From Megachile rotundata (Eukaryota > Arthropoda > Insecta > Hymenoptera > Megachilidae): DNA of 64,000 bases. This document shows, piece by piece, positions 29,201-43,366 of the stretch. The notes beneath the pieces are model-generated. The model ran no database searches and was not told the DNA's origin. It saw only the letters and a program-made list of their open reading frames with translations. Made by a program: the position numbers and the translations under genes. The number at the start of each line of letters is the position of its first letter. Position 1 is the stretch's first letter. Location: the NCBI RefSeq assembly GCF_050947335.1, contig NW_027473849.1:1-64000 (forward strand), in the 5' to 3' direction.

Positions 29201-30706
29201 TAATAATACGAGTTAGCTTGATAATAATACGAGTAATAAGTATAGTAAATGTCGTGCTATCGATCATATCTGCATAATATGGTTAATAATATGAGTTAGA
29301 TTGATAATAGTGAGTGTAATTAGTATAGCAATTGTCGTTCTATCGATCATATTAGCATAATTTGGTTAATAATATGAGTTAGATTGATAATAATAAGAGT
29401 AATAAGTATAGTAATTGTCGTTCTATCGATCATATAAGCATAATATGGCTAATAATATGAGTTAGATTGATAATGATAAGAGTAGTGAGTATAGTAATTG
29501 TCGTTCTATCGATCATATAAGCATAATATGGCTAATATTATGAGTTAGATTGATAATAATAAGAGTAATAAGTATAGTAATTGTCGTTCTATCGATCATA
29601 TAAGCATAATATGGCTAATAATATGAGTTAGATTGATAATAATAAGAGTAGTGAGTATAGTAATTGTCGTTCTATCGATCATATAAGCATAATATGGCTA
29701 ATAATATGAGTTAGATTGATAATAATAAGAGTAATAAGTATAGTAATTGTCGTTCCATCGATCATATAAGCATAATATGGCTAATAATACGAGTTAGCTT
29801 GATAATAATACGAGTAATAAGTATAGTAAATGTCGTGCTATCGATCATATCTGCATAATATGGCTAATAATATGAGTTAGATTGATAATAGTGAGTGTAA
29901 TTAGTATAGCAATTGTCGTTCTATCGATCATATTAGCATAATATGGTTAATAATATGAGTTAGATTGATAATAATAAGAGTAATAAGTATAGTAATTGTC
30001 GTTCTATCGATCATATAAGCATAATATGGCTAATAATATGAGTTAGATTGATAACATTAAGAGTAATAAGTATAGTAATTGTCGTTCTATCGATCATATA
30101 AGCATAATATGGCTAATAATACGAGTTAGCTTGATAATAATACGAGTAATAAGTATAGTAAATGTCGTGCTATCGATCATATCTGCATAATATGGCTAAT
30201 AATATGAGTTAGATTGATAATAGTGAGTGTAATTAGTATAGCAATTGTCGTTCTATCGATCATATTAGCATAATATGGTTAATAATATGAGTTAGATTGA
30301 TAATAATAAGAGTAATAAGTATAGTAATTGTCGTTCTATCGATCATATAAGCATAATATGGCTAATAATATGAGTTAGATTCATAATGATAAGAGTAGTG
30401 AGTATAGTAATTGTCGTTCTATCGATCATATAAGCATAATATGGCTAATATTATGAGTTAGATTGATAATAATAAGAGTAATAAGTATAGTAATTGTCGT
30501 TCTATCGATCATTTAAGCATAATATGGCAAATAATATGAGTTAGATTGATAACAATAAGAGTAATAAGTATAGCAATTGTCGTTCTATCGATCATATAAG
30601 CATAATATGTCTAATAATATGAGTTAGATTCATAATAATAAGAGTAATAAGTATAGTAATTGTCGTTCTATCGATCATATAAGCATAATATGGCTAATAA
30701 TATGAG
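26229..30706. repeat. Satellite block matching 13532-18009
   Basis: This is the downstream copy of the 13.5-18.0 kb block (offset 12,697 bp, 153 monomers less the two 1-bp deletions in between). Private differences include CTCACTCTATCG near 28837, TTCGATCGATAAT near 28923 and TTCCATCG near 29754. Its first ~1.9 kb is also shared with the segment just upstream. It contains no gene. Confidence 0.83.
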
Positions 30707-33448
30707 TTAGATCGATAATGATAAGAGTAATAAGTACAATAATTGTCGTTCTATCGATCATATAAGCATAATATGGCTAATAATATGAGATAGATCGATA
30801 ATGATAAGAGTAATAAGTACCATAATTGTGGCTCTATCGATCATATAAGCATAATATGGTTAATAATATGAGTTAGATTGATAATAGTGAGTGTAATAAG
30901 TATAGTAATTGTCGTTCTATCGATCATATTAGCATAATATGGTTAATAATATGAGTTAGATTGATAACAATAAGAGTAATAAGTATAGTAATTGTCGTTC
31001 TATCGATCATATTAGCATAATATGGTTAATAACATGAGTTAGATTGATAATAATAAGAGTAATAAGTATAGTGATTGTCGTTCTATCGATCATATAAGCA
31101 TAATATGGCTAATAATATGACTTAGATTGATAATAATAAGAGTAATAAGTATAGTAATTGTCGTTCTATCGATCATATCTGCATAATATGGTCAATAATA
31201 TGAGTTAGATTGATAATAATAACAGTAATAAGTATAGTAATTGTAGTTCTATCGATAATATAAGCATAATATGGCTAATAATATGAGTTAGATTGATAAT
31301 ACTAAGAGTAGTGAGTATAGTAATTCTCATTCTATCGATCATATAAGGATAATATGGCTAATAATATGAGTTAGATTGATAATAATAAGCGTAATAAGTA
31401 TAGTAATTGTCGTTCTATCGATAATATAAGCATAATATGGCTAATAATATGAGTTAGATCGATAATGATAAGAGTAATAAGTACAATAATTGTCGTTCTA
31501 TCGATCATATAAACATAATATGCTTAATAATATGAGTTCGATTGATAATAGTGAGTGTAATAAGTATAGTAATTGTCGTTCTATCGATCATATTACCATA
31601 ATATGGTTAATAACATGAGTTAGATTGATAATAATAAGAGTATTAAGTATAGTGATTGTCGTTCTATCGATCATATAAGCATAATATGGCTAATAATATG
31701 ACTTAGATTGATAATAATAAGAGTAATAAGTATAGTAATTGTCGTTCTATCGATCATATTAGCATAATATGGTTAATAATATGAGTTAGATTGATAATAA
31801 TAAGAGTAATAAGTATAGTAATTGTCGTTCTATCGATCATATAAGCATAATATGGCTAATAATATGAGTTAGATTGATAATAATAAGAGTAATAAGTATA
31901 GTAATTGTCGGTCTATCGATCATTTAGGCATAATATGGCTAATAATATGAGTTAGATTGATAACAATAAGAGTAATAAGTATAGTAATTGTCGTTCTATC
32001 GATCATATAAGCATAATATGGCTAATAATATGAGTTAGGTTGATAATAATAAGCGTAATAAATATAGTAAATGTCGTGCTATCGATCATATCTGCATGAT
32101 ATGGTTAATAATATGAGTTGGATTGATAATAGTGAGTGTAATAAGTATAGTAATTGTCGTTCTAACGATCATATGAGCATAATATGGCTAATAATATGAG
32201 TTAGATTGATAATACTAAGAGTAGTGAGTATAGTAATTCTCATTCTATCGATCATATAAGGATAATATGGCTAATAATATGAGTTAGATTGATAATAATA
32301 AGCGTAATAAGTATAGTAATTGTCGTTCTATCGATAATATAAGCATAATATGGCTAATAATATGAGTTAGGTAGATAATAATAAGAGTAATAAGTATAGT
32401 AAATGTCGTGCTATCGATCATATAACCATAATATGGCTAATAATATGAGTTAGATTGATAATAATAAGCGTAATAAGTATAGTAATTGTCGTTCTATCGA
32501 TAATATAAGCATAATATGGCTAATAATATGAGTTAGATCGATAATGATAAGAGTAATAAGTACAATAATTGTCGTGCTATCGATCATATCTGCATAATAT
32601 GGCTAATAATATGAGTTAGATTGATAATAGTGAGTGTAATTAGTATAGCAATTGTCGTTCTATCGATCATATTAGCATAATATGGTTAATAATATGAGTT
32701 AGATTGATAATAATAAGAGTAATAAGTATAGTAATTGTCGTTCTATCGATCATATAAGCATAATATGGCTAATAATATGAGTTAGATTCATAATGATAAG
32801 AGTAGTGAGTATAGTAATTGTCGTTCTATCGATCATATAAGCATAATATGGCTAATACTATGAGTTAGATTGATAATAATAAGAGTAATAAGTATAGTAA
32901 TTGTCGTTCTATCGATCATTTAAGCATAATATGGCTAATAATATGAGTTAGATTGATAACAATAAGAGTAATAAGTATAGTAATTGTCGGTCTATCGATC
33001 ATATAAGCGTAATATGGCTAATAATATGAGTTAGGTTGATAATAATAAGCGTAATAAATATAGTAAATTTCGTGCTATCGATCATATCTGCATAATATGG
33101 TTAATAATATGAGCTAGATTGATAATAGTGAGTGTAATAAGTATAGTAATTGTCGTTCTAACGATCATATGAGCATAATATGTGTAATAATATGAGATGG
33201 ATTGATAATGATAAGAGTAATGAGTATAGTAATTGTAGTTCTATCGATCATATAAGCATAATATGCCTAATAATATGAGTTAGATTCATAATAATAAGAG
33301 TAATAAGTATAGTAATTGTCGTTCTATCGATCATATAAGCATAATATGGCTAATAATATGAGTTAGATCGATAATGATAAGAGTAATAAGTACAATAATT
33401 GTCGTTCTATCGATCATATAAGCATAATATGGCTAATAATATGAGATA
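30707..33448. repeat. Satellite block related to both 8.7 kb and 18.0 kb regions
   Basis: From 30707 the monomer order follows that seen after about 8.71 kb (two GATCGATAATGATAAG monomers, AATAGTGAGTG, AACAATAAG, GTGATTG, GACTTAG, ACTAAG). From 32035 it also follows the 18010 block (offset 14,025 bp). A marker monomer lies at 33200. Private changes include TTGTGGCTC near 30827, ATAAACATAATATG near 31508 and CATGATATGG near 32094. It contains no gene. Confidence 0.78.
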
Positions 33449-34029
33449 GATCGATAATGATAAGAGTAATAAGTACCATAATTGTCGTTCTATCGATCAT
33501 ATAAGCATAATATGGCTAATAATATGAGTTAGATTGATAATAATAAGCGTAATAAGTATAGTAATTGTCGTTCTATCGATAATATAAGCATAATATGGCT
33601 AATAATATGAGTTAGATCGATAATGATAAGAGTAATAAGTACAATAATTGTCGTTCTATCGATCATATAAGCATAATATGGTTAATAATATGAGTTAGAT
33701 TGATAATAGTGAGTGTAATAAGTCTAGTAATTGTCGTTCTATCGATCATATTACCATAATATGGTTAATAACATGAGTTAGATTGATAATAATAAGAGTA
33801 ATAAGTATAGTGATTGCCGTTCTATCGATCATATAAGCATAATATGGCTAATAATATGACTTAGATTGATAATAATAAGAGTAATAAGTATAGCAATTGT
33901 CGTTCTATCGATCATATCTGCATAATATGGTCAATAATATGAGTTAGATTGATAATAATAAGAGTAATAAGTATAGTAATTGTCGTTCTATCGATAATAT
34001 ACGCATAATATGGCTAATAATATGAGATA
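33449..34029. repeat. 7-monomer tandem duplication, copy 1
   Basis: This is 581 bp, exactly 7 x 83, starting with the GATCGATAATGATAAG monomer that follows GAGATA and ending in the ATACGCATAATATGG monomer. It is repeated directly by 34030-34610. Both copies carry GTGATTGCCGTTC (near 33812 and 34393), a variant absent from the related 19.7-20 kb sequence, so the substitution preceded the duplication. Confidence 0.88.
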
Positions 34030-34610
34030 GATCGATAATGATAAGAGTAATAAGTACCATAATTGTCGTTCTATCGATCATATAAGCATAATATGGCTAA
34101 TAATATGAGTTAGATTGATAATAATAAGCGTAATAAGTATAGTAATTGTCGTTCTATCGATAATATAAGCATAATATGGCTAATAATATGAGTTAGATCG
34201 ATAATGATAAGAGTAATAAGTACAATAATTGTCGTTCTATCGATCATATAAGCATAATATGGTTAATAATATGAGTTAGATTGATAATAGTGAGTGTAAT
34301 AAGTCTAGTAATTGTCGTTCTATCGATCATATTACCATAATATGGTTAATAACATGAGTTAGATTGATAATAATAAGAGTAATAAGTATAGTGATTGCCG
34401 TTCTATCGATCATATAAGCATAATATGGCTAATAATATGACTTAGATTGATAATAATAAGAGTAATAAGTATAGCAATTGTCGTTCTATCGATCATATCT
34501 GCATAATATGGTCAATAATATGAGTTAGATTGATAATAATAAGAGTAATAAGTATAGTAATTGTCGTTCTATCGATAATATACGCATAATATGGCTAATA
34601 ATATGAGTTA
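34030..34610. repeat. 7-monomer tandem duplication, copy 2
   Basis: This is the direct copy of 33449-34029. At the junction the ATACGCATAATATGG monomer ends in GAGATA and is followed by GATCGATAAT, whereas at the end of copy 2 it ends in GAGTTA and continues with the ACTAAG monomer as in the 20.0 kb relative. The join therefore creates a neighbour pair that looks like an in-register crossover product. Confidence 0.88.
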
Positions 34611-36519
34611 GATTGATAATACTAAGAGTAGTGAGTATAGTAATTCTCGTTCTATCGATCATATAAGCATAATATGGCTAATAATATGAGTTAGATTGAT
34701 AATAATAAGCGTAATAAGTATAGTAATTGTCGTTCTATCGATAATATAAGCATAATATGGCTAATAATATGAGTTAGGTAGATAATAATAAGAGTAATAA
34801 GTATAGTAATTGTCGTTCTATCGATCATTTAAGCATAATATGGCTTATAATATGAGTTAGATTGATAATAGTGAGTGTAATAAGTATAGTAATTGTCGTT
34901 CTATCGATCATATTAGCATAATATGGTTAATAATATGAGTTAGATTGATAATAATAAGAGTAATAAGTATAGTAATTGTCGTTCTATCGATCATATAAGC
35001 ATAATATGGCTAATAATATGAGTTAGATTGATAACATTAGGAGTAATAAGTATAGTAATTGTCGTTCTATCGATCATATAAGCATAATATGGCTAATAAT
35101 ACGAGTTAGCTTGATAATAATACGAGTAATAAGTATAGTAAATGTCGTGCTATCGATCATATCTGCATAATATGGCTAATAATATGAGTTAGATTGATAA
35201 TAGTGAGTGTAATTAGTATAGCAATTGTCGTTCTATCGATCATATTAGCATAATATGGTTAATAATATGAGTTAGATTGATAATAATAAGAGTAATAAGT
35301 ATAGTAATTGTCGTTCTATCGATCATATAAGCATAATATGGCTAATAATATGAGTTAGATTGATAACATTAAGAGTAATAAGTATAGTAATTGTCGTTCT
35401 ATCGATCAAATAAGCATAATATGGCTAATAATACGAGTTAGCTTGATAATAATACGAGTAATAAGTATAGTAAATGTCGTGCTATCGATCATATCTGCAT
35501 AATATGGTTAATAATATGAGTTAGATTGATAATAGTGAGTGTAATTAGTATAGCAATTGTCGTTCTATCGATCATATTAGCATAATATGGTTAATAATAT
35601 GAGTTAGATTGATAATAATAAGTGTAATAAGTATAGTAATTGTCGTTCTATCGATCATATAAGCATAATATGGCTAATAATATGAGTTAGATTGATAATA
35701 ATAAGAATAATAAGTATAGTAATTGTCGGTCTATCGATCATTTAAGCATAATATGGCTAATAATATGAGTTAGATTGATAACAAAAAGAGTAATAAGTAT
35801 AGTAATTGTCGTTCTATCGATCATATAAGCATAATATGGCTAATAATATGAGTTAGGTTGATAATAATAAGCGTAATAAATATAGTAAATGTCGTGCTAT
35901 CGATCATATCTGCATAATATGGTTAATAATATGAGTTAGATTGATAATAGTGAGTGTAATAAGTATAGTAATTGTCGTTCTAACGATCATATGAGCACAA
36001 TATGGCTAATAATATGAGTTAGATTGATAATACTAAGAGTAGTGAGTATAGTAATTCTCATTCTATCGATCATATAAGGATAATATGGCTAATAATATGA
36101 GTTAGATTGATAATAATAAGCGTAATAAGTATAGTAATTGTCGTTCTATCGATAATATAAGCATAATATGGCTAATAATATGAGTTAGGTAGATAATAAT
36201 AAGAGTAATAAGTATAGTAAATGTCGTGCTATCGATCATATAACCATAATATGGCTAATAATATGAGTTAGATTGATAATAATAAGCGTAGTAAGTATAG
36301 TAATTGTCGTTCTATCGATAATATAAGCATAATATGGCTAATAATATGAGTTAGATCGATAATGATAAGAGTAATAAGTACAATAATTGTCGTTCTATCG
36401 ATCATATAAGCATAATATGGTTAATAATATGAGTTAGATTGATAATAGTGAGTTTAATAAGTATAGTAATTGTCGTTCTATCGATCATATAAGCATAATA
36501 TGGCTAATAATACGAGTTA
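34611..36519. repeat. Satellite segment, 23 monomers
   Basis: This follows the order seen at 20.0-21.6 kb, except that it has two cassettes (35026-35357 and 35358-35689) where the relative has one. Small private changes include ATCAAATAAGC near 35406 and GTGAGTTTAATAAG near 36449. It contains no gene. Confidence 0.8.
35026..35689. repeat. Four-monomer cassette, two tandem copies
   Basis: The first cassette (from 35026) starts with AACATTAGGAG and the second (from 35358) with AACATTAAGAG. The fourth monomer of the second copy reads AATAAGTGTAATAAG, as in the cassette at 15109. The spacing is exactly 332 bp. Compare the single copy at 20420. Confidence 0.82.
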
Positions 36520-37017
36520 GATTGATAATAATAAGAGTAATAAGTATAGTAATTGTCGTTCTATCGATCATTTAAGAATAATATGGCTAATAATATGAGT
36601 TAGATTGGTAATAATATCAGTAATATGTATAGTAATTGTCGTTCTATCGATAATATAAGCATAATATGGCTAATAATATGAGTTAGATTAATAATACTAA
36701 GAGTAATAAGTATAGTAATTGTCGTTCTATCGATAATATACGCATAATATGGCTAATAATATGAGTTAGATTGATAATACTAAGAGTAGTGAGTATAGTA
36801 ATTCTCGTTCTATCGATCATATAAGCATAATATGGCTAATAATATGAGTTAGATTGATAATAATAAGCGTAATAAGTATAGTAATTGTCGTTCTATCGAT
36901 AATATAAGCATAATATGGCTAATAATATGAGTTAGGTAGATAATAATAAGAGTAATAAGTATAGTAATTGTCGTTCTATCGATCATTTAAGCATAATATG
37001 GCTAATAATATGAGTTA
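36520..37017. repeat. 6-monomer tandem duplication, copy 1
   Basis: This is 498 bp, exactly 6 x 83. It contains the rare TTTAAGAATA (36571) and ATATCAGTAATATG (near 36614) variants, and ends with a GGTAGATAAT monomer carrying CATTTAAGC. It is repeated directly at 37018-37515. The related 21.6 kb region has one copy and reads ATATCAGTAATAAG, so the extra A-to-T change arose before this duplication. Confidence 0.9.
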
Positions 37018-37515
37018 GATTGATAATAATAAGAGTAATAAGTATAGTAATTGTCGTTCTATCGATCATTTAAGAATAATATGGCTAATAATATGAGTTA
37101 GATTGGTAATAATATCAGTAATATGTATAGTAATTGTCGTTCTATCGATAATATAAGCATAATATGGCTAATAATATGAGTTAGATTAATAATACTAAGA
37201 GTAATAAGTATAGTAATTGTCGTTCTATCGATAATATACGCATAATATGGCTAATAATATGAGTTAGATTGATAATACTAAGAGTAGTGAGTATAGTAAT
37301 TCTCGTTCTATCGATCATATAAGCATAATATGGCTAATAATATGAGTTAGATTGATAATAATAAGCGTAATAAGTATAGTAATTGTCGTTCTATCGATAA
37401 TATAAGCATAATATGGCTAATAATATGAGTTAGGTAGATAATAATAAGAGTAATAAGTATAGTAATTGTCGTTCTATCGATCATTTAAGCATAATATGGC
37501 TAATAATATGAGTTA
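37018..37515. repeat. 6-monomer tandem duplication, copy 2
   Basis: This is the direct copy of 36520-37017, with TTTAAGAATA at 37069 (offset 498). It is followed by a single four-monomer cassette (37516-37847). No differences from copy 1 were seen by eye. Confidence 0.9.
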
Positions 37516-39548
37516 GATTGATAACATTAAGAGTAATAAGTATAGTAATTGTCGTTCTATCGATCATATAAGCATAATATGGCTAATAATACGAGTTAGC
37601 TTGATAATAATACGAGTAATAAGTATAGTAAATGTCGTGCTATCGATCATATCTGCATAATATGGCTAATAATATGAGTTAGATTGATAATAGTGAGTGT
37701 AATTAGTATAGCAATTGTCGTTCTATCGATCATATTAGCATAATATGGTTAATAATATGAGTTAGATTGATAATAATAAGAGTAATAAGTATAGTAATTG
37801 TCGTTCTATCGATCATATAAGCATAATATGGCTAATAATATGAGTTAGATTGATAACGATAAGAGTAGTGAGTATAGTAATTGTCGTTCTATCGATCATA
37901 TAAGCATAATATGGCTAATATTATGAGTTAGATTGATAATAATAAGAGTAATAAGTATAGTAATTGTCGTTCTATCGATCATTTAAGCATAATATGGCTA
38001 ATAATATGAGTTAGATTGATAACAATAAGAGTAATAAGTATAGTAATTGTCGTTCTATCGATCATATAAGCATAATATGGCTAATAATATGAGTTAGGTT
38101 GATAATAATAAGCGTAATAAATATAGTAAATTTCGTGCTATCGATCATATCTGCATAATATGGTGAATAATATGAGCTAGATTGATAATAGTGAGTGTAA
38201 TAAGTATAGTAATTGTCGTTCTATCGATCATTTAAGCATAATATGGCTAATAATATGAGTTAGGTTGATAATAATAAGCGTAATAAATATAGTAAATGTC
38301 GTGCTATCGATCATATCTGCATAATATGGTTAATAATATGAGTTAGATTGATAATAGTGAGTGTAATAAGTATAGTAATTGTCGTTCTAACGATCATATG
38401 AGCATAATATGGCTAATAATATGAGTTAGATTGATAATACTAAGAGTAGTGAGTATAGTAATTCTCATTCTATCGATCATATAAGGATAATATGGCTAAT
38501 AATATGAGTTAGATTGATAATAATAAGCGTAATAAGTATAGTAATTGTCGTTCTATCGATAATATAAGCATAATATGGCTAATAATATGAGTTAGGTAGA
38601 TAATAATAAGAGTAATAAGTATAGTAAATGTCGTGCTATCGATCATATAACCATAATATGGCTAATAATATGAGTTAGATTGATAATAATAAGCGTAATA
38701 AGTATAGTAATTGTCGTTCTATCGATAATATAAGCATAATATGGCTAATAATATGAGTTAGATCGATAATGATAAGAGTAATAAGTACAATAATTGTCGT
38801 GCTATCGATCATATCTGCATAATATGGCTAATAATATGAGTTAGATTGATAATAGTGAGTGTAAATAGTATAGCAATTGTCGTTCTATCGATCATATTAG
38901 CATAATATGGTTAATAATATGAGTTAGATTGATAATAATAAGAGTAATAAGTATAGTAATTGTCGTTCTATCGATCATATAAGCATAATATGGCTAATAA
39001 TATGAGTTAGATTCATAATGATAAGAGTAGTGAGTATAGTAATTGTCGTTCTATCGATCATATAAGCATAATATGGCTAATACTATGAGTTAGATTGATA
39101 ATAATAAGAGTAATAAGTATAGTAATTGTCGTTCTATCGATCATTTAAGCATAATATGGCTAATAATATGAGTTAGATTGATAACAATAAGAGTAATAAG
39201 TATAGTAATTGTCGTTCTATCGATCATATAAGCATAATGTGGCTAATAATATGAGTTAGGTTGATAATAATAAGCGTAATAAATATAGTAAATTTCGTGC
39301 TATCGATCACATCTGCATAATATGGTTAATAATATGAGCTAGATTGATAATAGTGAGTGTAATAAGTCTAGTAATTGTCGTTCTATCGATCATATTACCA
39401 TAATATGGTTAATAACATGAGTTAGATTGATAATAATAAGAGTAATAAGTATAGTGATTGTCGTTCTATCGATCATATAAGCATAATATGGCTAATAATA
39501 TGACTTAGATTGATAATAATAAGAGTAATAAGTATAGCAATTGTCGTT
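37516..39548. repeat. Satellite segment, composite
   Basis: This opens with one four-monomer cassette, then the AACGATAAGAG monomer (relative of 22744). From about 38.25 kb it follows the order seen at 10.0-11.1 and 12.4-13.4 kb, including the CTAATACTATGAG variant near 39077. From about 39366 it switches to the AAGTCTAGTAATTG series known from 14.06 kb. It is a mosaic of at least three HOR neighbourhoods. It contains no gene. Confidence 0.75.
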
Positions 39549-42500
39549 CTATCGATCATATCTGCATAATATGGTCAATAATATGAGTTAGATTGATAAT
39601 AATAAGAGTAATAAGTATAGTAATTGTCGTTCTATCGATAATATAAGCATAATATGGCTAATAATATGAGTTAGGTAGATAATAATAAGAGTAATAAGTA
39701 TAGTAATTGTCGTTCTATCGATCATTTAAGCATAATATGGCTTATAATATGAGTTAGATTGATAATAGTGAGTGTAATAAGTATAGTAATTGTCGTTCTA
39801 TCGATCATATTAGCATAATATGGTTAATAATATGAGTTAGATTGATAATAGTGAGTGTAATAAGTCTAGTAATTGTCGTTCTATCGATCATATTACCATA
39901 ATATGGTTAATAACATGAGTTAGATTGATAATAATAAGAGTAATAAGTATAGTGATTGTCGTTCTATCGATCATATAAGCATAATATGGCTAATAATATG
40001 ACTTAGATTGATAATAATAAGAGTAATAAGTATAGCAATTGTCGTTCTATCGATCATATCTGCATAATATGGTCAATAATATGAGTTAGATTGATAATAA
40101 TAAGAGTAATAAGTATAGTAATTGTCGTTCTATCGATAATATACGCATAATATGGCTAATAATATGAGTTAGATTGATAATACTAAGAGTAGTGAGTATA
40201 GTAATTCTCGTTCTATCGATCATATAAGCATAATATGGCGAATAATATGAGTTAGATTGATAATAATAAGCGTAATAAGTATAGTAATTGTCGTTCTATC
40301 GATAATATAAGCATAATATGGCTAATAATATGAGTTAGGTAGATAATAATAAGAGTAATAAGTATAGTAATTGTCGTTCTATCGATCATTTAAGCATAAT
40401 ATGGCTTATAATATGAGTTAGATTGATAATAGTGAGTGTAATAAGTATAGTAATTGTCGTTCTATCGATCATATTAGCATAATATGGTTAATAATATGAG
40501 TTAGATTGATAATAATAAGAGTAATAAGTATAGTAATTGTCGTTCTATCGATCATATAAGCATAATATGGCTAATAATATGAGTTAGATTGATAACATTA
40601 AGAGTAATAAGTATAGTAATTGTCGTTCTATCGATCATATAAGCATAATATGGCTAATAATACGAGTTAGCTTGATAATAATACGAGTAATAAGTATAGT
40701 AAATGTCGTGCTATCGATCATATCTGCATAATATGGCTAATAATATGAGTTAGATTGATAATAGTGAGTGTAATTAGTATAGCAATTGTCGTTCTATCGA
40801 TCATATTAGCATAATATGGTTAATAATATGAGTTAGATTGATAATAATAAGAGTAATAAGTATAGTAATTGTCGTTCTATCGATCATATAAGCATAATAT
40901 GGCTAATAATATGAGTTAGATTGATAACATTAAGAGTAATAAGTATAGTAATTGTCGTTCTATCGATCATATAAGCATAATATGGCTAATAATACGAGTT
41001 AGCTTGATAATAATACGAGTAATAAGTATAGTAAATGTCGTGCTATCGATCATATCTGCATAATATGGCTAATAATATGAGTTAGATTGATAATAGTGAG
41101 TGTAATTAGTATAGCAATTGTCGTTCTATCGATCATATTAGCATAATATGGTTAATAATATGAGTTAGATTGATAATAATAAGAGTAATAAGTATAGTAA
41201 TTGTCGTTCTATCGATCATATAAGCATAATATGGCTAATAATATGAGTTAGATTCATAATGATAAGAGTAGTGAGTATAGTAATTGTCGTTCTATCGATC
41301 ATATAAGCATAATATGGCTAATATTATGAGTTAGATTGATAATAATAAGAGTAATAGGTATAGTAATTGTCGTTCTATCGATCATTTAAGCATAATATGG
41401 CTAATAATATGAGTTAGATTGATAACAATAAGAGTAATAAGTATAGTAATTGTCGTTCTATCGATCATATAAGCATAATATGGCTAATAATATGAGTTAG
41501 GTTGATAATAATAAGCGTAATAAATATAGTAAATTTCGTGCTATCGATCATATCTGCATAATATGGTTAATAATATGAGCTAGATTGATAATAGTGAGTG
41601 TAATATGTATAGTAATTGTCGTTCTAACGATCATATGAGCATAATATGTGTAATAATATGAGATGGATTGATAATGATAAGAGTAATGAGTATAGTAATT
41701 GTAGTTCTATCGATCATATAAGCATAATATGTCTAATAATATGAGTTAGATTCATAATAATAAGAGTAATAAGTATAGCAATTGTCGTTCTATCGATCAT
41801 ATAAGCATAATATGGCTAATAATATGAGTTAGATCGATAATGATAAGAGTAATAAGTACAATAATTGTCGTTCTATCGATCATATAAGCATAATATGGCT
41901 AATAATATGAGATAGATCGATAATGATAAGAGTAATAAGTACCATAATTGTCGTTCTATCGATCATATAAGCATAATATGGTTAATAATATGAGTTAGAT
42001 TGATAATAGTGAGTGTAATAAGTATAGTAATTGTCGTTCTATCGATCATATTAGCATAATATGGTTAATAATATGAGTTAGATTGATAACAATAAGAGTA
42101 ATAAGTATAGTAATTGTCGTTCTATCGATCATATTAGCATAATATGGTTAATAACATGAGTTAGATTGATAATAATAAGAGTAATAAGTATAGTGATTGT
42201 CGTTCTATCGATCATATAAGCATAATATGGCTAATAATATGACTTAGATTGATAATAATAAGAGTAATAAGTATAGTAATTGTCGTTCTATCGATCATAT
42301 CTGCATAATATGGTCAATAATATGAGTTAGATTGATAATAATAACAGTAATAAGTATAGTAATTGTAGTTCTATCGATAATATAAGCATAATATGGCTAA
42401 TAATATGAGTTAGATTGATAATACTAAGAGTAGTGAGTATAGTAATTCTCATTCTATCGATCATATAAGGATAATATGGCTAATAATATGAGTTAGATTG

Positions 42501-43366
42501 ATAATAATAAGCGTAATAAGTATAGTAATTGTCGTTCTATCGATAATATAAGCATAATATGGCTAATAATATGAGTTAGATCGATAATGATAAGAGTAAT
42601 AAGTACAATAATTGTCGTTCTATCGATCATATAAGCATAATATGCTTAATAATATGAGTTAGATTGATAATAGTGAGTGTAATAAGTATAGTAATTGTCG
42701 TTCTATCGATCATATTACCATAATATGGTTAATAACATGAGTTAGATTGATAATAATAAGAGTAATAAGTATAGTGATTGCCGTTCTATCGATCATATAA
42801 GCATAATATGGCTAATAATATGACTTAGATTGATAATAATAAGAGTAATAAGTATAGTAATTGTCGTTCTATCGATCATATTAGCATAATATGGTTAATA
42901 ATATGAGTTAGATTGATAATAATAAGAGTAATAAGTATAGTAATTGTCGTTCTATCGATCATATAAGCATAATATGGCTAATAATATGAGTTAGATTGAT
43001 AACAATAAGAGTAATAAGTATAGTAATTGTCGTTCTATCGATCATTTAAGCATAATATGGCTAATAATATGAGTTAGGTTGATAATAATAAGCGTAATAA
43101 ATATAGTAAATGTCGTGCTATCGATCATATCTGCATAATATGGTTAATAATATGAGTTAGATTGATAATAGTGAGTGTAATAAGTATAGTAATTGTCGTT
43201 CTAACGATCATATGAGCATAATATGGCTAATAATATGAGTTAGATTGATAATAATAAGCGTAATAAGTATAGTAATTGTCGTTCTATCGATAATATAAGC
43301 ATAATATGGCTAATAATATGAGTTAGATCGATAATGATAAGAGTAATAAGTACAATAATTGTCGTG
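39549..43366. repeat. 46-monomer HOR unit, copy A
   Basis: The distance from AAGTCTAGTAATTG at 39862 to the same landmark at 43680 is 3,818 bp, exactly 46 x 83. About the first 3.07 kb of this unit is shared with the sequence starting at 43367, once the doubled sequence at the N gap is discounted. The remaining part, after about 42.6 kb, differs from the downstream unit. A six-monomer step (498 bp) also separates GTCTAG landmarks at 39366 and 39864. It contains no gene. Confidence 0.78.
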
